64,000 nucleotides of DNA from Chionis minor. Taxonomy: Eukaryota > Chordata > Aves > Charadriiformes > Chionididae. The position numbers and the translations under genes are program-made. Positions within the stretch are counted from its first letter, which is position 1. The number at the start of each line of letters is the position of its first letter. The notes beneath the pieces were generated by a model. It made no database searches. It was not told where the DNA came from and saw only the letters and a list, made by a program, of their open reading frames with translations. The DNA is taken from contig VZSF01009115.1 in the NCBI GenBank assembly GCA_013398295.1, positions 62,001-126,000 on the forward strand. The letters run 5' to 3'. Positions 36,692-48,423 of this stretch are shown piece by piece.

Positions 36692-36935
36692 TTAGAGAAG
36701 TTATCATCAATGCCTTCTAGGAACCTCCTGGCTTGCTTATGCCCTGCTGTGTTGTCCCTCCAACAGATATCAGGCTGGCTGAAGTTTCCTCTGAGGACCA
36801 GGGCTTGTGAACGTGAGGCTGCTCCCACCTGTCTATAAAGGACCTTATCTGCTGTCTTCCTGGTCAGGTGGCCTGTAGGAGATGCCCACTATAATATCAG
36901 CTGTCTCTGCCTTCCCTTTAATCCTGACCAATAAT

Positions 36936-39539
36936 CTAGACAACTACCTTTTCATCTGAAATTCAATCTGCCTGGGAGACTGTAAACTATGAGAAAATAT
37001 TGGACCATTGTCCATGAAGAGTTTTCGTTTAAAAAAATACATCTGTCCACAGAAACAAGGCTAAAAATATAATACCTAATGACCATTCATTGCTTTGCCT
37101 GAGTTTTAGATGTTTATGAATTAAAGCCTCTGTGGGCTTCTTGGTCTACAGAGATTTTCCTAAAATATTGAGCAGTCCTTGCCTTACAGAAAAAGCATGG
37201 GAAGACTGAGCTAAGCAACAGTTTTTTCTTCCTAGTATTGTAAGGGACCTGAATGATGATGCCAGGTACATCACTCAGAAGTAAATGTGTAATCATGTAA
37301 TTAATGACTATGTCATAATGCTTCAGTATTGGCATTTCCTAACTTCCAAGTGTCTCATTTTATACTGTTAGTAATATTTTGTTCTGACAGAAATGCTATC
37401 ATATAGGACAAGTGTAAATGTTGGAGCTATTAAATTCACTGCAAAGACCTTAAGGGATTTCCTCTTCCCTGCCTTTTCTCACCAGACTGTTCATCTTAAC
37501 AACATTTGACTTGTACGTTTCTGGTCTCAGTGGTCCGCATCAATCCATCCCCTACAGACACGAGCTGTGCTCAGTGCCTGCCTTCCCTGCCAAGGAAAGG
37601 GATTTCTGCAATAACCGTTGCTGATGCTGGCATGTGTGGATGGTGCAAGCTCCCATTGCTAACAAGCAATCCAGGCCTGTGGATCTGGGTCAGATGCTCT
37701 CCTGGGATCTGAAAAGTCTCTAGCTGGGATAAAGCAGACTGGTTAGGGTGGCACGCTGCTGGAGGGCATAAACTGTCTGTAGAGCCATGTCTTCTGCTGA
37801 TGGCCATTACTTATGGCTGAGCAGGAGCCAGCCTGTGGCTTCGTAGCTGTGGTGTTTTTGGAGAAGAGGCAGCCTGTTTGCATGGCTGAGGATGCTATTG
37901 TACAGCCACAACAGTAATGTCTGGCATGACTTTAAAGACTCTGAAACTAGGACAAAGCTCTCTGTTGCTACTCCAGACCTTTCCTTCTGCATTTTTGGTT
38001 CCCCATGACAGCTGTGGCCTGTTCCTCATATTGGAAATAGCAAATCCAATTTTTTCTTACTTGCTGTGAAGCCTTGGGCAGGGTCTGCCCATGTCTTGCA
38101 CCATGGCTGTCTTTCCTGTCACTGCTGACTCTCATTCAGTTTTCCCAAGTCTGCCTGTGGCTGCTCCTGGTTCCTAAGTGTTATTCCCTCCTACATAGCT
38201 TCATCCTTCCCTCCACAAATAATTGTAGCAGGCAAAAAAAGCCTTCAGCTATTCTGGGCAAGATTTAATTTCTGGTTCACTGAATTGTCCATATAACATA
38301 TTTCTAATCCAATCTAGTTTCCCCTTCTCACTCTGAACATCTTCCAACCTGTTGACAGGAACATTTTACTTTACATTTGTCACGAAGTTCTGGAAAAGGA
38401 TGGAGATCCTGTTATTACGTGTGTGCCTAACATACATGAGGTGCTAGCGAATATTGGGAGGGAACAAGCTCATAACCTTGGGATAGGCAATGACTTGGTC
38501 TTTCGCTGCATCTCGGTGTGGAATGATGGTTTTAGCTAGAGCTGAATTGAATTTTTACTGCCACGAGATGGCAGATTGCAACAAGACAAGACTACAGGGA
38601 GGGACTTTAACAGATCAGTAGATTTTCCTCACCTTTGAGACAAATAATAGTTATGGACAGTGATTCATTTACCTTGTGGGCCACAATGGGATCTCCATGG
38701 CAAGCAAGGAAATCTTTTCATTGGTGTCGAAGAGAAGCAGATGACGCTCGGGAGACAGCTGGCACTAAAAGAATGGCATAAAAACAGCTCAGAGACTAAT
38801 GACGTCAAGATTCAAAGTAGCAGTCTTTTCATCAGTTATAATGCTGATTTTTAAAAGAAGTACATTTTGTATGTATGAACTTTAGGCTCTCAAGTAAAAG
38901 CAAGATTATAGTAAATGATTTTTTTTTTTGGTACTTTTTAATTTTGTTTACCTCAACTAAATGTACCCGTCAGGATGCAATCCCTTTTCTGAGGCAGTAT
39001 GTGGCTTATCATAGGCTATTCCCTTTTCACCATTTTAATCTAAATAGTCAACTCTCCTTCTTAGGTGGCCAAAAGCCTGAGAAATCCTCCCCTGCTCCAG
39101 GACACCACCCTGTTTGAGGCAAATAATCTCCCCACCAACGCCGGAGCTTTATTTTCTTGAGCCCTGAGCTGCTCTGAGCACCCTGAGAACATGTCCCCTG
39201 CAGCATGGCTGCCGAGGTCCCTGCCACGCACAGAACTGTGAGGCACAAGGGCCAGTGCTGTGCTTCGAGGTTGTGACACTGGCTAAAAATGTTGGAAGCG
39301 ATTGGCAAGTCAGTTTTCCAGCTGGTGGTTCCGGCCACATCAGTGTTTCACCTGAGAGAAGATACGGAGCTTCCTGTAGATTTAATGTCACCGTGCAATG
39401 TAAGCTGCGTACAATTTAAATAATACACTGTGCCTTAGCAAGAAGACAAACACCACCGGTCTGGCAGCTCTACAGGTCCCAGATCCACTGAATTACAACT
39501 GAAAATCAAACACGGTAGCTTTTAAGCCTCTGCCCACCG
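36936..39539. other. Anonymous non-coding DNA
   Basis: No supported gene or repeat family. Composition becomes more GC-balanced from about 37.5 kb and again from 39.05 kb, but frames remain short and without recognised domains. Confidence 0.55.
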
Positions 39540-39970
39540 TCCACAGCAGCCTTGTTAGAGGAGCCATGGCTGCGTGTCCCCTCAGGCAACCAAGTGAGGG
39601 GTGTGGGTGCAGAGGGACGCGGTCTCTTGCAGGCCCTCAGCTCCCTGCAGCCCATGGCGCCTTCCCCGAAAGCCATTTCTGCTCTTCAGAGCAGGGCAGC
39701 CGGGGGCACCGGGGCAGCCCCAGGGCAGCGCCGCCCTGGGGACGGGCTGAGGCCAGGCTGGGACGTGGGCCCAGGGGTGGGCCCAGCACGGCAGGGCCCG
39801 TGGCCGGGCAGGGGCTGTAGCTCAGGTGTTGGAGCCTCAGCTGGAAAGGAGCTGCCGTGAGCTGGGGTGGACCCTGGCTCAGCCTCCCCGGCAGGATGGG
39901 AGCCACCCTCGGAGGCCGGGCCTGAGCCCTGCAGCCAGACCTCCCGCCCTCGCAGCCGTTACAAAATCTC
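39540..39970. other. GC-rich patch, weak CpG-island character
   Basis: GC content is roughly two thirds. By rough hand count there are about 20 CpG, near 0.4 of expectation, so it misses the usual CpG-island threshold, unlike 19.4 kb. Short G/C-rich phrases such as GGGCCC recur. Two overlapping plus frames (84 and 102 codons) and one minus frame (111 codons) span it, as expected from GC-rich sequence with few stops. No known domain is seen. Confidence 0.55.
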
Positions 39971-41580
39971 ATAGTCCTATAACTAATTTAGTCCTGTTAT
40001 TTCATTACTAGGATTGACTGTCTCTTGGCTTTCAGATAGCATTTTAAGCTCTTATTTTACCCAGTAGGCCCTAAGCGACGCCCATTTGAGAGATTACCAG
40101 TGTTGGCACATGGAGGCTGGCTGGAAAAATGAATTCCACCTTGCAGAATACCTTCATGTCTGGAGGTTTGACACTTGTTTTGCAAGCTGTGAACTGAACA
40201 CCTTTAAAGTTCCAGATAACTAATATACAGGCCTTAAATAACCACCAACATAACACCCCATACGAGAGACTCTTAAATGACCACCAATACGAGATAGCAG
40301 AAGTTAGGACAGTCTTTTATGACTCAGCTGAGTGATTGGAAGGTCTGGGCTGGAAAGCAAGTCTCTCTTCAGCTTACATAATTGAGCTGATCTGCTTTCT
40401 ATAAATAATTAAATATTCATTAGACCTCTGGGCTCTGTAGCACTTTCCTATTCCCTGCTCTGCCTCTTCACTGCAATGGTTCTGTTGGGTTGGCCTCTCA
40501 GTTGCCATCTAAGGAGCACACGCAGAAATATTTTTCATGAAGCTGGATACATTCTCAAGGAACATGAAAGTTTTGATGGACGTAATGAAAAACTGTCCAC
40601 CTTTCTGTGGGGGGAAAAAAAAGAGTTAAATGTATCTTAAGGATGTTTTAACATGATGCCCTTCTGATTACGAGTTGGAGTGTGCCAGCAAGATAATCTC
40701 TCCTGCCTGTTAGCCTGCCTTGGAACCATCTTAATATTCGGATTGAAATGGTTGTAGTTCTTGGTCCTCAAAACAAGCTCTGCTGTCTTTTCTTCCTGTG
40801 CTGTAGTGAAAGGGTAAGAATATGGAGGGATAGATGCTTTTGTGGAAACGGAGAAAGAAACTGTGTCTGGACAGCTAGGAAATAAAACAGTTTGTTAAAC
40901 ATTGATATAGACTCACTAAGGACCAAGGAGCAGCAAAGAGTATTGCTTTGCTGAGTCTACAGATGTACCTGAAGAGCTCACTTTTCTGACCATTCTCTTT
41001 CATGTTTCCTATTTGCTTGAATGTTTCACGAAGGATTTCTCCACAGGAGCAGTGACTCATTCCATGCAAACCAATGATTCTCCCACTTACCCTTCTGTGA
41101 AGGAAAGTTTATTTAAGTTGAATTGGATGATCACAGTCACAGAGGAGAAATGAGTGTTTGCCTTTTCAAGTGGAGGGGAAGTCAAAGAGCCCTTGGAGAT
41201 GGTGACTTCTTAAATGAGGTTAATGGCATTTCCTAGTTGATCTCCTTGCATCCCCAAAGAAAGAACAAACTCTAGGCCACACTGGATATGCTCTGGCTTC
41301 AAGCCAGGGTAGTCACTAGGCCATTCAGGTTGTACTTCCCAGTGCTAGGATTGCCTTCTTTGCTCTTATTTACAACCATGTTTATGTACAGTAGGGGAAT
41401 TATGACTCAAATCCCACTCTCTGGTGATTTACAGGCAATATGAATCAATACAGATATTGTAAGAAACTGGAACAGATTAGACATTGGTCTGCAAGGGTTT
41501 GGCCAAAACCAGAACTACATGAACTTTCTTCTTTGAGGCCTGAATGTAAGTATTTCAAACATGGCGGACTTAATCATCTA
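39971..41580. other. Anonymous AT-rich non-coding DNA
   Basis: Nothing recognisable as a gene or repeat family. Confidence 0.6.
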
Positions 41581-41915
41581 TACACATATGTACATGCATA
41601 TATATACACGTGTGTATATATATACACACATGCACATGCATATGTATATACATATACATACATACACACATATATCTCTATATATGCACACATGTGATGG
41701 GAGCCTTATGACATAACGTCTGTTTGAGTACACATATATTATGCATGTAATATGCATATTGAACCTATATGTGTATAGGTCCATATATTACTATGAGTGA
41801 GAATCACGTTAACATATGTACCCTTATGTATATATCTCTATATGTACACACTTTATACACACGTGCATACTTACAAGTATACATACATACATGTATAGCA
41901 GGTATAGATTATATA
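41581..41915. repeat. Compound TA/CA/CATA microsatellite field
   Basis: Alternating purine-pyrimidine sequence: TACA, TATA, CACA and CATA units dominate 41581-41696, then return less purely at 41725-41915 after a short break. It has no coding meaning. The frames across it translate to Tyr/Ile/His/Thr-rich low complexity. Confidence 0.9.
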
Positions 41916-42728
41916 CCTGTAAGTGTACAGCTGCATATGGTGTTTATGTGATTCCAAACATTTAAGCATTTTATAATTGTATGCTCTTCTGTAGCTATAA
42001 TTCAGCTCTTTGTTGCCTAGAGACTGATCTCAAGAATGAAAGCACACTACTCTTAGTCTGTTTCTTTCAGGCTGATTATGACAGAGACCCAGTACTGAGG
42101 CAGAGATCCTGATTTCTGAGACCTCACATAACTTGCATACCAGATACTGAATACTGAAGTGTGAATAGCAGTAATCATTCTGTGCACTGTACTGTAAACA
42201 CGATTTTTGATGACATTTCTATAGACTCCTGCCAATAGTAGTTACAACCTACTCAAATTTAAACAAATACGATGTGCAATGAGTGATTTTTTCTGGGAAA
42301 AGTTGTGCAATTGCATCAATCCTGAAAAGGCCAGGCATTGCCATTTCAGGTGATGGTGTCCACCTTACTTAGTGCCAAAACCCATCCTCCTCTTGACTTT
42401 TTAAATACCAGAACTATAGCTGAAATGATCCTGTAGAAGAACTGATTCAGAATCAAGTTCATGGCTTTTCAACAGCAATCGGTTCCAGCACTTCAGGTTT
42501 CTTGCCAACAAAAGCAAATGGAATTTATTCCTCCTGGGCATGCAGGAAAAAGAATATTCTAGATCATTTTCCTGAAGAAAGATGATTATGGGACTTCTCT
42601 GTCTGTTAACTTCTCTCCTTGGAGTAGGTTTTGAATCTAAAGCTTAATTTCAGTCGTATTTAAGTTATTCCAGTCCCAAAACTTTGATGAAAAATGCTGT
42701 CAGGGAAAGCAGAGAGATAAAATTAGTG
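41916..42728. other. Anonymous non-coding DNA
   Basis: Nothing recognisable. Confidence 0.6.
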
Positions 42729-43465
42729 TCACAGAATCACAGAATAGTAGGGGTTCGAAGGGACCTCTGGAGATCATCTAGTCCAACACTCACTGTTCAC
42801 TCATCTAACTCACACTTCCTAAACTTGCCTATGAGGATGTTATGCGAGACAGTGTCAAAAGCCTTGATGAGGTCGAGGTAGACAACATCCACTTCTCTCA
42901 TCTATCCAGCCAGTCATGCCGTTATAGAAGGCTATCAGATTGGTCAACCATGATTTCCCCTTGGTGAATCCATGTTGACCACTCCTAATAACCTTCTTTT
43001 CCTCCACATTCTCAGAGGCGGCATCCAGAACGAGCTGTTCCATCATCTTTGCAGGGATAGAGGTGAGGCTGACTGGCTTGTAGTTTCCTGGGTCCTCCTT
43101 CTTGCCCTTTTTGAGGACTGGAGTGACATTGGCTTTCCTCCAGTCCTCAGGCACCTCTCCTGTTCTCCATTACCTTTCAGAGGTGATGGACAGTGGCTTA
43201 TCAATAACATCTGAGAGCTCCCTCAGCACTCATGGGTGCATCCCACCAGGGCCCATGGGTCTGTAGGTGTTGAGTGTGCCTAAATGATCTCTAGCTTGAT
43301 CCTCCTCAACGAAGGAGAAGTCTTCCTTCCTCCAGGGTTTTTCTCTTACCTCCAGGGTCTGGAATTCCTGCAGGCTGACCTGTGTGGTGATGCAATTCTC
43401 CCCCACACTCCCAGGCCTCTTGATATTTTGCACGATTTCCTCCCCACCTGGGCCACGTAATAATA
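42729..43465 (-). mobile_element. CR1 LINE with large internal deletion
   Basis: The first ~55 bp ('cacagaatcacagaatag' then 'ggacctctggagatcatcta') are the complement of a CR1 3' terminus. From about 42825 the sequence is the reverse transcriptase N-terminal region and its upstream linker ('gaggatgttatgcgagacag' to about 43460). The intervening C-terminal coding and 3' region, well over a kilobase in an intact copy, is absent. It is either one element with an internal deletion or template jump, or two independent insertions that abut in the same orientation. Confidence 0.88.
42855..43154 (-). pseudogene. CR1 reverse transcriptase N-terminal remnant
   Basis: The 99-codon frame keeps WRKANVTPVLKKGKKEDPGN, YKPVSLTSI, MMEQLVLD and GFTKG blocks, the standard start of the CR1 reverse transcriptase. 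It runs out of phase before the YLDFSKAFDTV block because of a one-base change near 42890. Confidence 0.85.
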
Positions 43466-43498
43466 CAATGACCAGAATGATACATAATGGTCTAACAT

Positions 43499-43525
43499 GA
43501 AAGAAAGAAAGAAAGAAAGAAAGGA
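43499..43525. repeat. (GAAA)n microsatellite
   Basis: Six uninterrupted GAAA units lie directly after the CR1 remnant and before the 78-bp tandem duplication. Confidence 0.95.
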
Positions 43526-43677
43526 GTGGAAAGCAATGGGCTAGAACACTGCAGCAACCCCTTAGTGTACCTGGTTCCCTGTGCTCCTACTGTTTGAAAG
43601 GGGAGGGGGAGTAATGGACCAGAACACTATGACAACACCCTAGCGCACCTGGTTCCCATGGCTCTTAATGTTTGAAG
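43524..43677. repeat. 78-bp tandem duplication
   Basis: Two diverged copies share 'agaacact' (43544 and 43622), 'cacctggttccc' or 'tacctggttccc' (about 43570 and 43648) and 'gtttgaa' (ends 43599 and 43677), all at an offset of 78. Copies differ at scattered sites, so the duplication is not recent. Confidence 0.85.
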
Positions 43678-44010
43678 ATAATAACTATAATTGATCACTC
43701 CAGACAACATATGGATCGTGGCCACAGAGAGGGGGGTACCAGAGCCACAAGTCCTAGGCTTGTTAACTGATGGAAGGTACTGGACTTCCATTGTCCAGGC
43801 CAGGGCTGGAGTGGAAAAGTACCTGACAACAGTACCTATGAGCAGCGATTCTAATAAAGACCCTTTGAGCTCTTCTGGATTGCAGCAGGCAGTGGCCAGT
43901 ATGTCCCTGAGTCAGGATGCTGTCTCAGGCAATCACCTTGAGGACTAGAGACCAGGGTGAGACAATCCCTCTCGAGCCTCAATTACCGCCCATTGAGGAA
44001 TGCCGATGCA
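43678..44010 (+). other. Unclassified GC-balanced segment, possible LTR or ERV remnant
   Basis: It follows the tandem duplication and contains AATAAAGACC at about 43853, the sort of phrase found around retroviral polyadenylation sites. An 85-codon plus frame (43691-43948) has no domain I recognise. Tandem promoter-proximal repeats followed by AATAAA would fit an LTR, but I see no clear TG/CA ends or target duplication. Confidence 0.3.
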
Positions 44011-47000
44011 TTGTGAGTATTTACTCTAACTCAAAAAGGGACATTTTAACTATAGACTAGTCTCTCTTTCATCCACCTCTCCACTTATACGTTTATGATG
44101 AATATGCATTAGTTTTACGGATAGGGATGTCCTTTCATTTTCCGTGCATGTGTGGAAGTCAAAAGAGGTACCTGCTAAATTGACAGAGCCATGCGAAATC
44201 AAGAGATCTTTGATCTCAGCGGTCATAAACCGTAGGGGGTATGTATGTAGGTGAGTGTGTGCATGTGCTTACATGCTTTGCTTACATAAATATGTATATA
44301 TACAAACATTAATCTTAAATCTGTGTTTCTGCACACACACATATATATTGGTTTGGGATACCTTATAGTAAGTTAGCATGAGTCTTGTCATCTTTGAATC
44401 TCTAATCAAGTTGCCTGTTCAGTTACTCAGTTAAATCACTCTGTAAACCTTTGGACCAGTTAATGATTAAGTGGTGCCAAATTCAACCTCTTGATCTGCC
44501 TTGAATCATTAATAAAATTTGAATTGCTGCTAAACCGTAACTGTTTCAAATACTTCCATCCCATGACATCTTAGTAGTGTAGATTGCAGCAAAGAAGGCA
44601 GAGACTGAAGACTAGTAAGATAAAGGCTTAAGTCTGAACTCCACTGATCCTTCTTTTGTGGTCTGCAGGTTATTCATTTGGCATGTTCACATGGCGAGTC
44701 AATCACCATGGGCATAGCTGGAATCAGCTGGGAGTTAGGAGGAACAGGAGAATGGTGAGAGCACAAATGTGGGGAAAACGTGCATAAATTTCACTTTTTA
44801 AACCAAAAGATCTGTAGGAAGACAGGCTTCAGTAGCAAGGAACAAGGTTTCCATTTGTGATTAACTAGAAGATTTTATTAATCACTTGCCAGACACAACA
44901 GTGCCCTGTGCAGCATTAAGCCGAAGTACTGGACAGAGCTCCAGCTTTAGCCTTAGAGAGCATTTGGGGAGTCTGCTTAGCCAAACATGAGACAGGCTGT
45001 CATGTTACTTACTATAGTGAGCCACTGTCAGAGCACAGTGCCTGTTGTGCTGCTTTCACATTCTCTTGGGTCGTACAGCAATGCTTTCAGAAAAAGCTGG
45101 CTTTTGGTTTTTCACAACTTTTCACTCACTATGATAACTTTTCACAACAGTTACCATAATTTAAAACACTTTAGTTGATATTCCTTAGTCAATTACACTT
45201 AGATACTGAAGTTAATCATTTACAGTGGAAGTATCCTTGCACTTTTTTCTCACAGAATCTAGCAGAAGGTAGTTTTTGATGATACAGAAAGGCCAGGGTC
45301 AGATATAGATATAACTGTTTGGGATCAAAAAGCTTAACGCTCACAAGTACTAGTCTATGTAGCAAGGGATGTTAGCAGAAAGAGACTCCACATACTAAAG
45401 GGCTATAATGTTGGACACGGTTCCCAATCAGTAGGGGTCTTGCTAGTTGTCTGAGAAGAGGTTTTTGCAGTGATACCACAACTGTCCCAGATGTCATTTA
45501 GAGTAAGATGAAGATTTCTAGGTTTTTATCAGGACAATTATTCTATTTAAAGCTATAGTTTGTACCTAGTAACATAAGAAAGAGAATTTGTCATAATTAA
45601 TCTGATTTGTGTGATGCTATTCAAGTGTTTAGCATCACAGCCTTCTTCTATACTAGTAAATCATGCAGGCCAAACTTTATCCATTGATTGTGAGGGCAAG
45701 TAGCACTGTATACCCCTTATCTGTTCATCTAAATTATCTTTTCCCCCAATAATAGGATAGCCTGGTCTATACAGACTACTGGGGAGGGCTTATGTTTCAA
45801 GCTGTCCCCTAAAAGATGCTCAGACATTCCTTTTCTGGTAACATACTAGTTGGGATACACCAAAAGCATGGTGGGTACATGCTAATTGTTAAAGAATACT
45901 AACAATCACATTCCAATGTTCCAGTGAGGCTTTGACATTGCTAAGTTTAGTAGCATACACATAGTAGCTCTTTTTTTATCTAGGCTCACAACTATCAACT
46001 ACACAATCAAACATTTGAAAGACTGAAGCTTCTTTTTAGTAACAAACATGCAGTTAGATGCTGCACTTTATAAGAAAAAAAAATAATAGGAACAGTCCAG
46101 AAACACTCTGGATGTTGGCTAACCAGTTGGATCAAAGGAGCCATGATACTATTAAAAAAAATCTTAAAGTTCCAGGGTAAAGCTTCAGCCTGAAGTGTAC
46201 AGCAATAAAGTCTATAGTCCGTTACCCACCATCTTTCTAGAGCACATTTAAACATGGCATCTTTGTTGCATGACAGGTGTGTATCTGGTCACACAACGAG
46301 TACATGCGGGTAGCTGCTGGATCACAGGGTGAAGTGTGCATTTCTGACATGCCAAATGCACTTCTGTTCATGTGCATGTAGTCTGGTCATGAGAAGGGTC
46401 TAGGCCAGCTATGTGCAAGAGGATTGCAAAATGGAATTATGTCTTAACAGTGTCATAAGGTTGAAATGCATCCAGTCATGTCATAGATTGGCATTATGTT
46501 GGGTACGCTAAATTGTGTGACAGGGAGGCTGACATTAAATGTAGTCCTTAAGTGCTTCCATAAATGTCTGTAGAGTTTACTGAAGTTTACTGCCACCATT
46601 TTATCTTGGCAATTTGGACTTTGTTCAGGATAGAGAGTGCCTATTGCTGCACAATGCCTGACACACAAAAACAGGGGCTAATCTAAGAAAAAGCTTTTAT
46701 GTATTTCAGTAGTTACAAATAAGCAGGTTATAAAAAAAGATAGACAGACTTTCATATTTTGACCCAATTTCTTGAAGAGGAAAATCTAGTTAATACATTG
46801 TGAGTGCCATTTGCTAGGTTTCATGCAAAGAACAAAAGACAGGTTTATTTAAAGACTAAAAGGTTTGGTGTGACCCTGGAAAAACACCCTCTGAAAGACA
46901 TGAGGCAGCTGTGCTTTGAGGGGAAAACAACTGTAATGAGGAAGGTAGTTTGAGTAGCCTGCTTAATTCATAGTATTAATTGAAGGAATTAGGAGCACAG

Positions 47001-48089
47001 GGAGATAAAAATAAAACATTTTCTCAGCTGCTGTCACAGATGTGAATCTTCATGCAGCAAGAACACTTTAACTGGTAACGCACAAATACAGAGGTGACAG
47101 CAAGTGCTTGGAGCCTTGTTTAATTGAGCAAGAGGAGGAAGGCACCTCTGGTACATTTGAGGGGTACTGCAAGGTCAAATCTAGTTTTTCTAAGTGGAGC
47201 ATATTTACTGCTAGCAGGTATTTTTCAAGGATGAAGGATTCAGGAGGATAAAGTTCAAAATATTAATGACATTCTTAGTACACATTTCAGTTTAGCCAAA
47301 TATGAAACTCATTAATAAGATGCACAATAGTTTTTAGTAACCAGCCTTGCAGGAGCTCAGAGATGAAGCCACATCCTGTATAAAAGTACTTAACATCTTA
47401 TCACTCAAGAGCTATGTCTAATTACATGCATCAGAACTCCAGAACATTTCTATTGTAAATGTGTAATTAATTTGCATACTAAAAATATTTCAGGTCCTAA
47501 AAGTGTCTTAAAGCTTAATTATTGAGAGACTGTGCCACAAATATGGGAATCAAAAAAGAGACAAAACTGGATCAGGAAGGTATTATCATGAGAAATTTTA
47601 GTGAGATTTATGTTGAACAATGAAACACCTGGGAAAAAATGCCCGTTAGGCTATGCAGTCCCAGATGATTATTCCTATTTTTATTACCGTAGGGAGGAGG
47701 CAAACAATATGCATCATAAGACAAGGGTTTATCAGGACTTTTTCTACTGAAAACTGATAAGAATATCTGAATATTTCTAGCCCTATATATTTTCCTTGAA
47801 TGGTAACTGGAGTTCTTGCATGACATCCTTTGCACACCTAACAGTCACACTAATAGCAACTTCATATTAAACCAGAGACAGATTATTCTGTCTGGTGAAT
47901 AATATTAGTACTTTCTTTGAATTACCTCTCATTTTGTGGTTTTCCCCAGTGGAGACACAGAGGTAACATCTTATTGTCTCTTATTTCCAGCAGGATTGCT
48001 GTATTTGGTTTATCCTCAAAAAACACTTGGCTGACAAGTGGAGGGATGCACACATGAAAAGGGAGCAGCAGGAAGCTAAGCTCAAATGA
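44011..48089. other. Anonymous AT-rich non-coding DNA
   Basis: No supported gene or repeat family. A small GT/CA and TA-rich simple repeat patch lies at about 44240-44350. Confidence 0.6.
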
Positions 48090-48423
48090 CTTATCACTCT
48101 CTACAACTACCTGAAAGGAGGTTGTAGCGAGGTGGGGGTCAGTCTCTTCTCCCAAGTAACAAGCGATAGGACAAGAGGAAATGGCCTCAAGTTGTGCCAG
48201 GGGAGGTTTAGGTTGGATATTAGGAAAAACTTCTTTACCGAAAGTGTTATCAAGCATTGGAACAGGCTGCCCAGGGATGTGGTGGAATCGCCGTCCCTGC
48301 AGGTATTTAAAAGACGGGCAGACGTGGTGCTGAGGGACATGGTTTAGGGGTGGTATAGGTTTATGGTTGGACTTGATGATCTTGAAGGTCTCTTCCAACC
48401 CAAGTGATTCTATGATTCTATGA
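48090..48423 (+). mobile_element. CR1 LINE 3' fragment
   Basis: Sense CR1 3' end: 'ctctacaactacctgaaagg', 'ggttggatattaggaaaaac', 'aacaggctgcccagggatgt', 'acttgatgatcttgaaggtc', then a GATTCTATGATTCTATGA tail at 48406-48423. It is the best-preserved tail among the plus-strand copies. A chance 71-codon frame covers part of it. Confidence 0.95.

Larger units (their letters stand above)
34349..36935 (-). mobile_element. Long CR1 LINE, endonuclease C-terminal region through 3' end
   Basis: This is the largest element in the window, about 2.6 kb. The 3' end with two tail units is at 34349-34365 ('catcatagaatcatagaatgg'-like). Moving right, the blocks are the CR1 3' UTR/C-terminal region, the reverse transcriptase (34.8-35.7 kb), a poorly conserved linker (35.7-36.4 kb) and the end of the endonuclease part (36.4-36.9 kb). 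A full CR1 is about 4.5 kb, so about the first 40 percent is missing, as usual for target-primed insertions. Coding capacity is broken but the copy is fairly young compared with its neighbours. Confidence 0.95.

Noticed and set aside
41440..41951. Tyr/Ile/His-rich frames at 41.4-41.95 kb
   Set aside because: They are translations of the TA/CA microsatellite.
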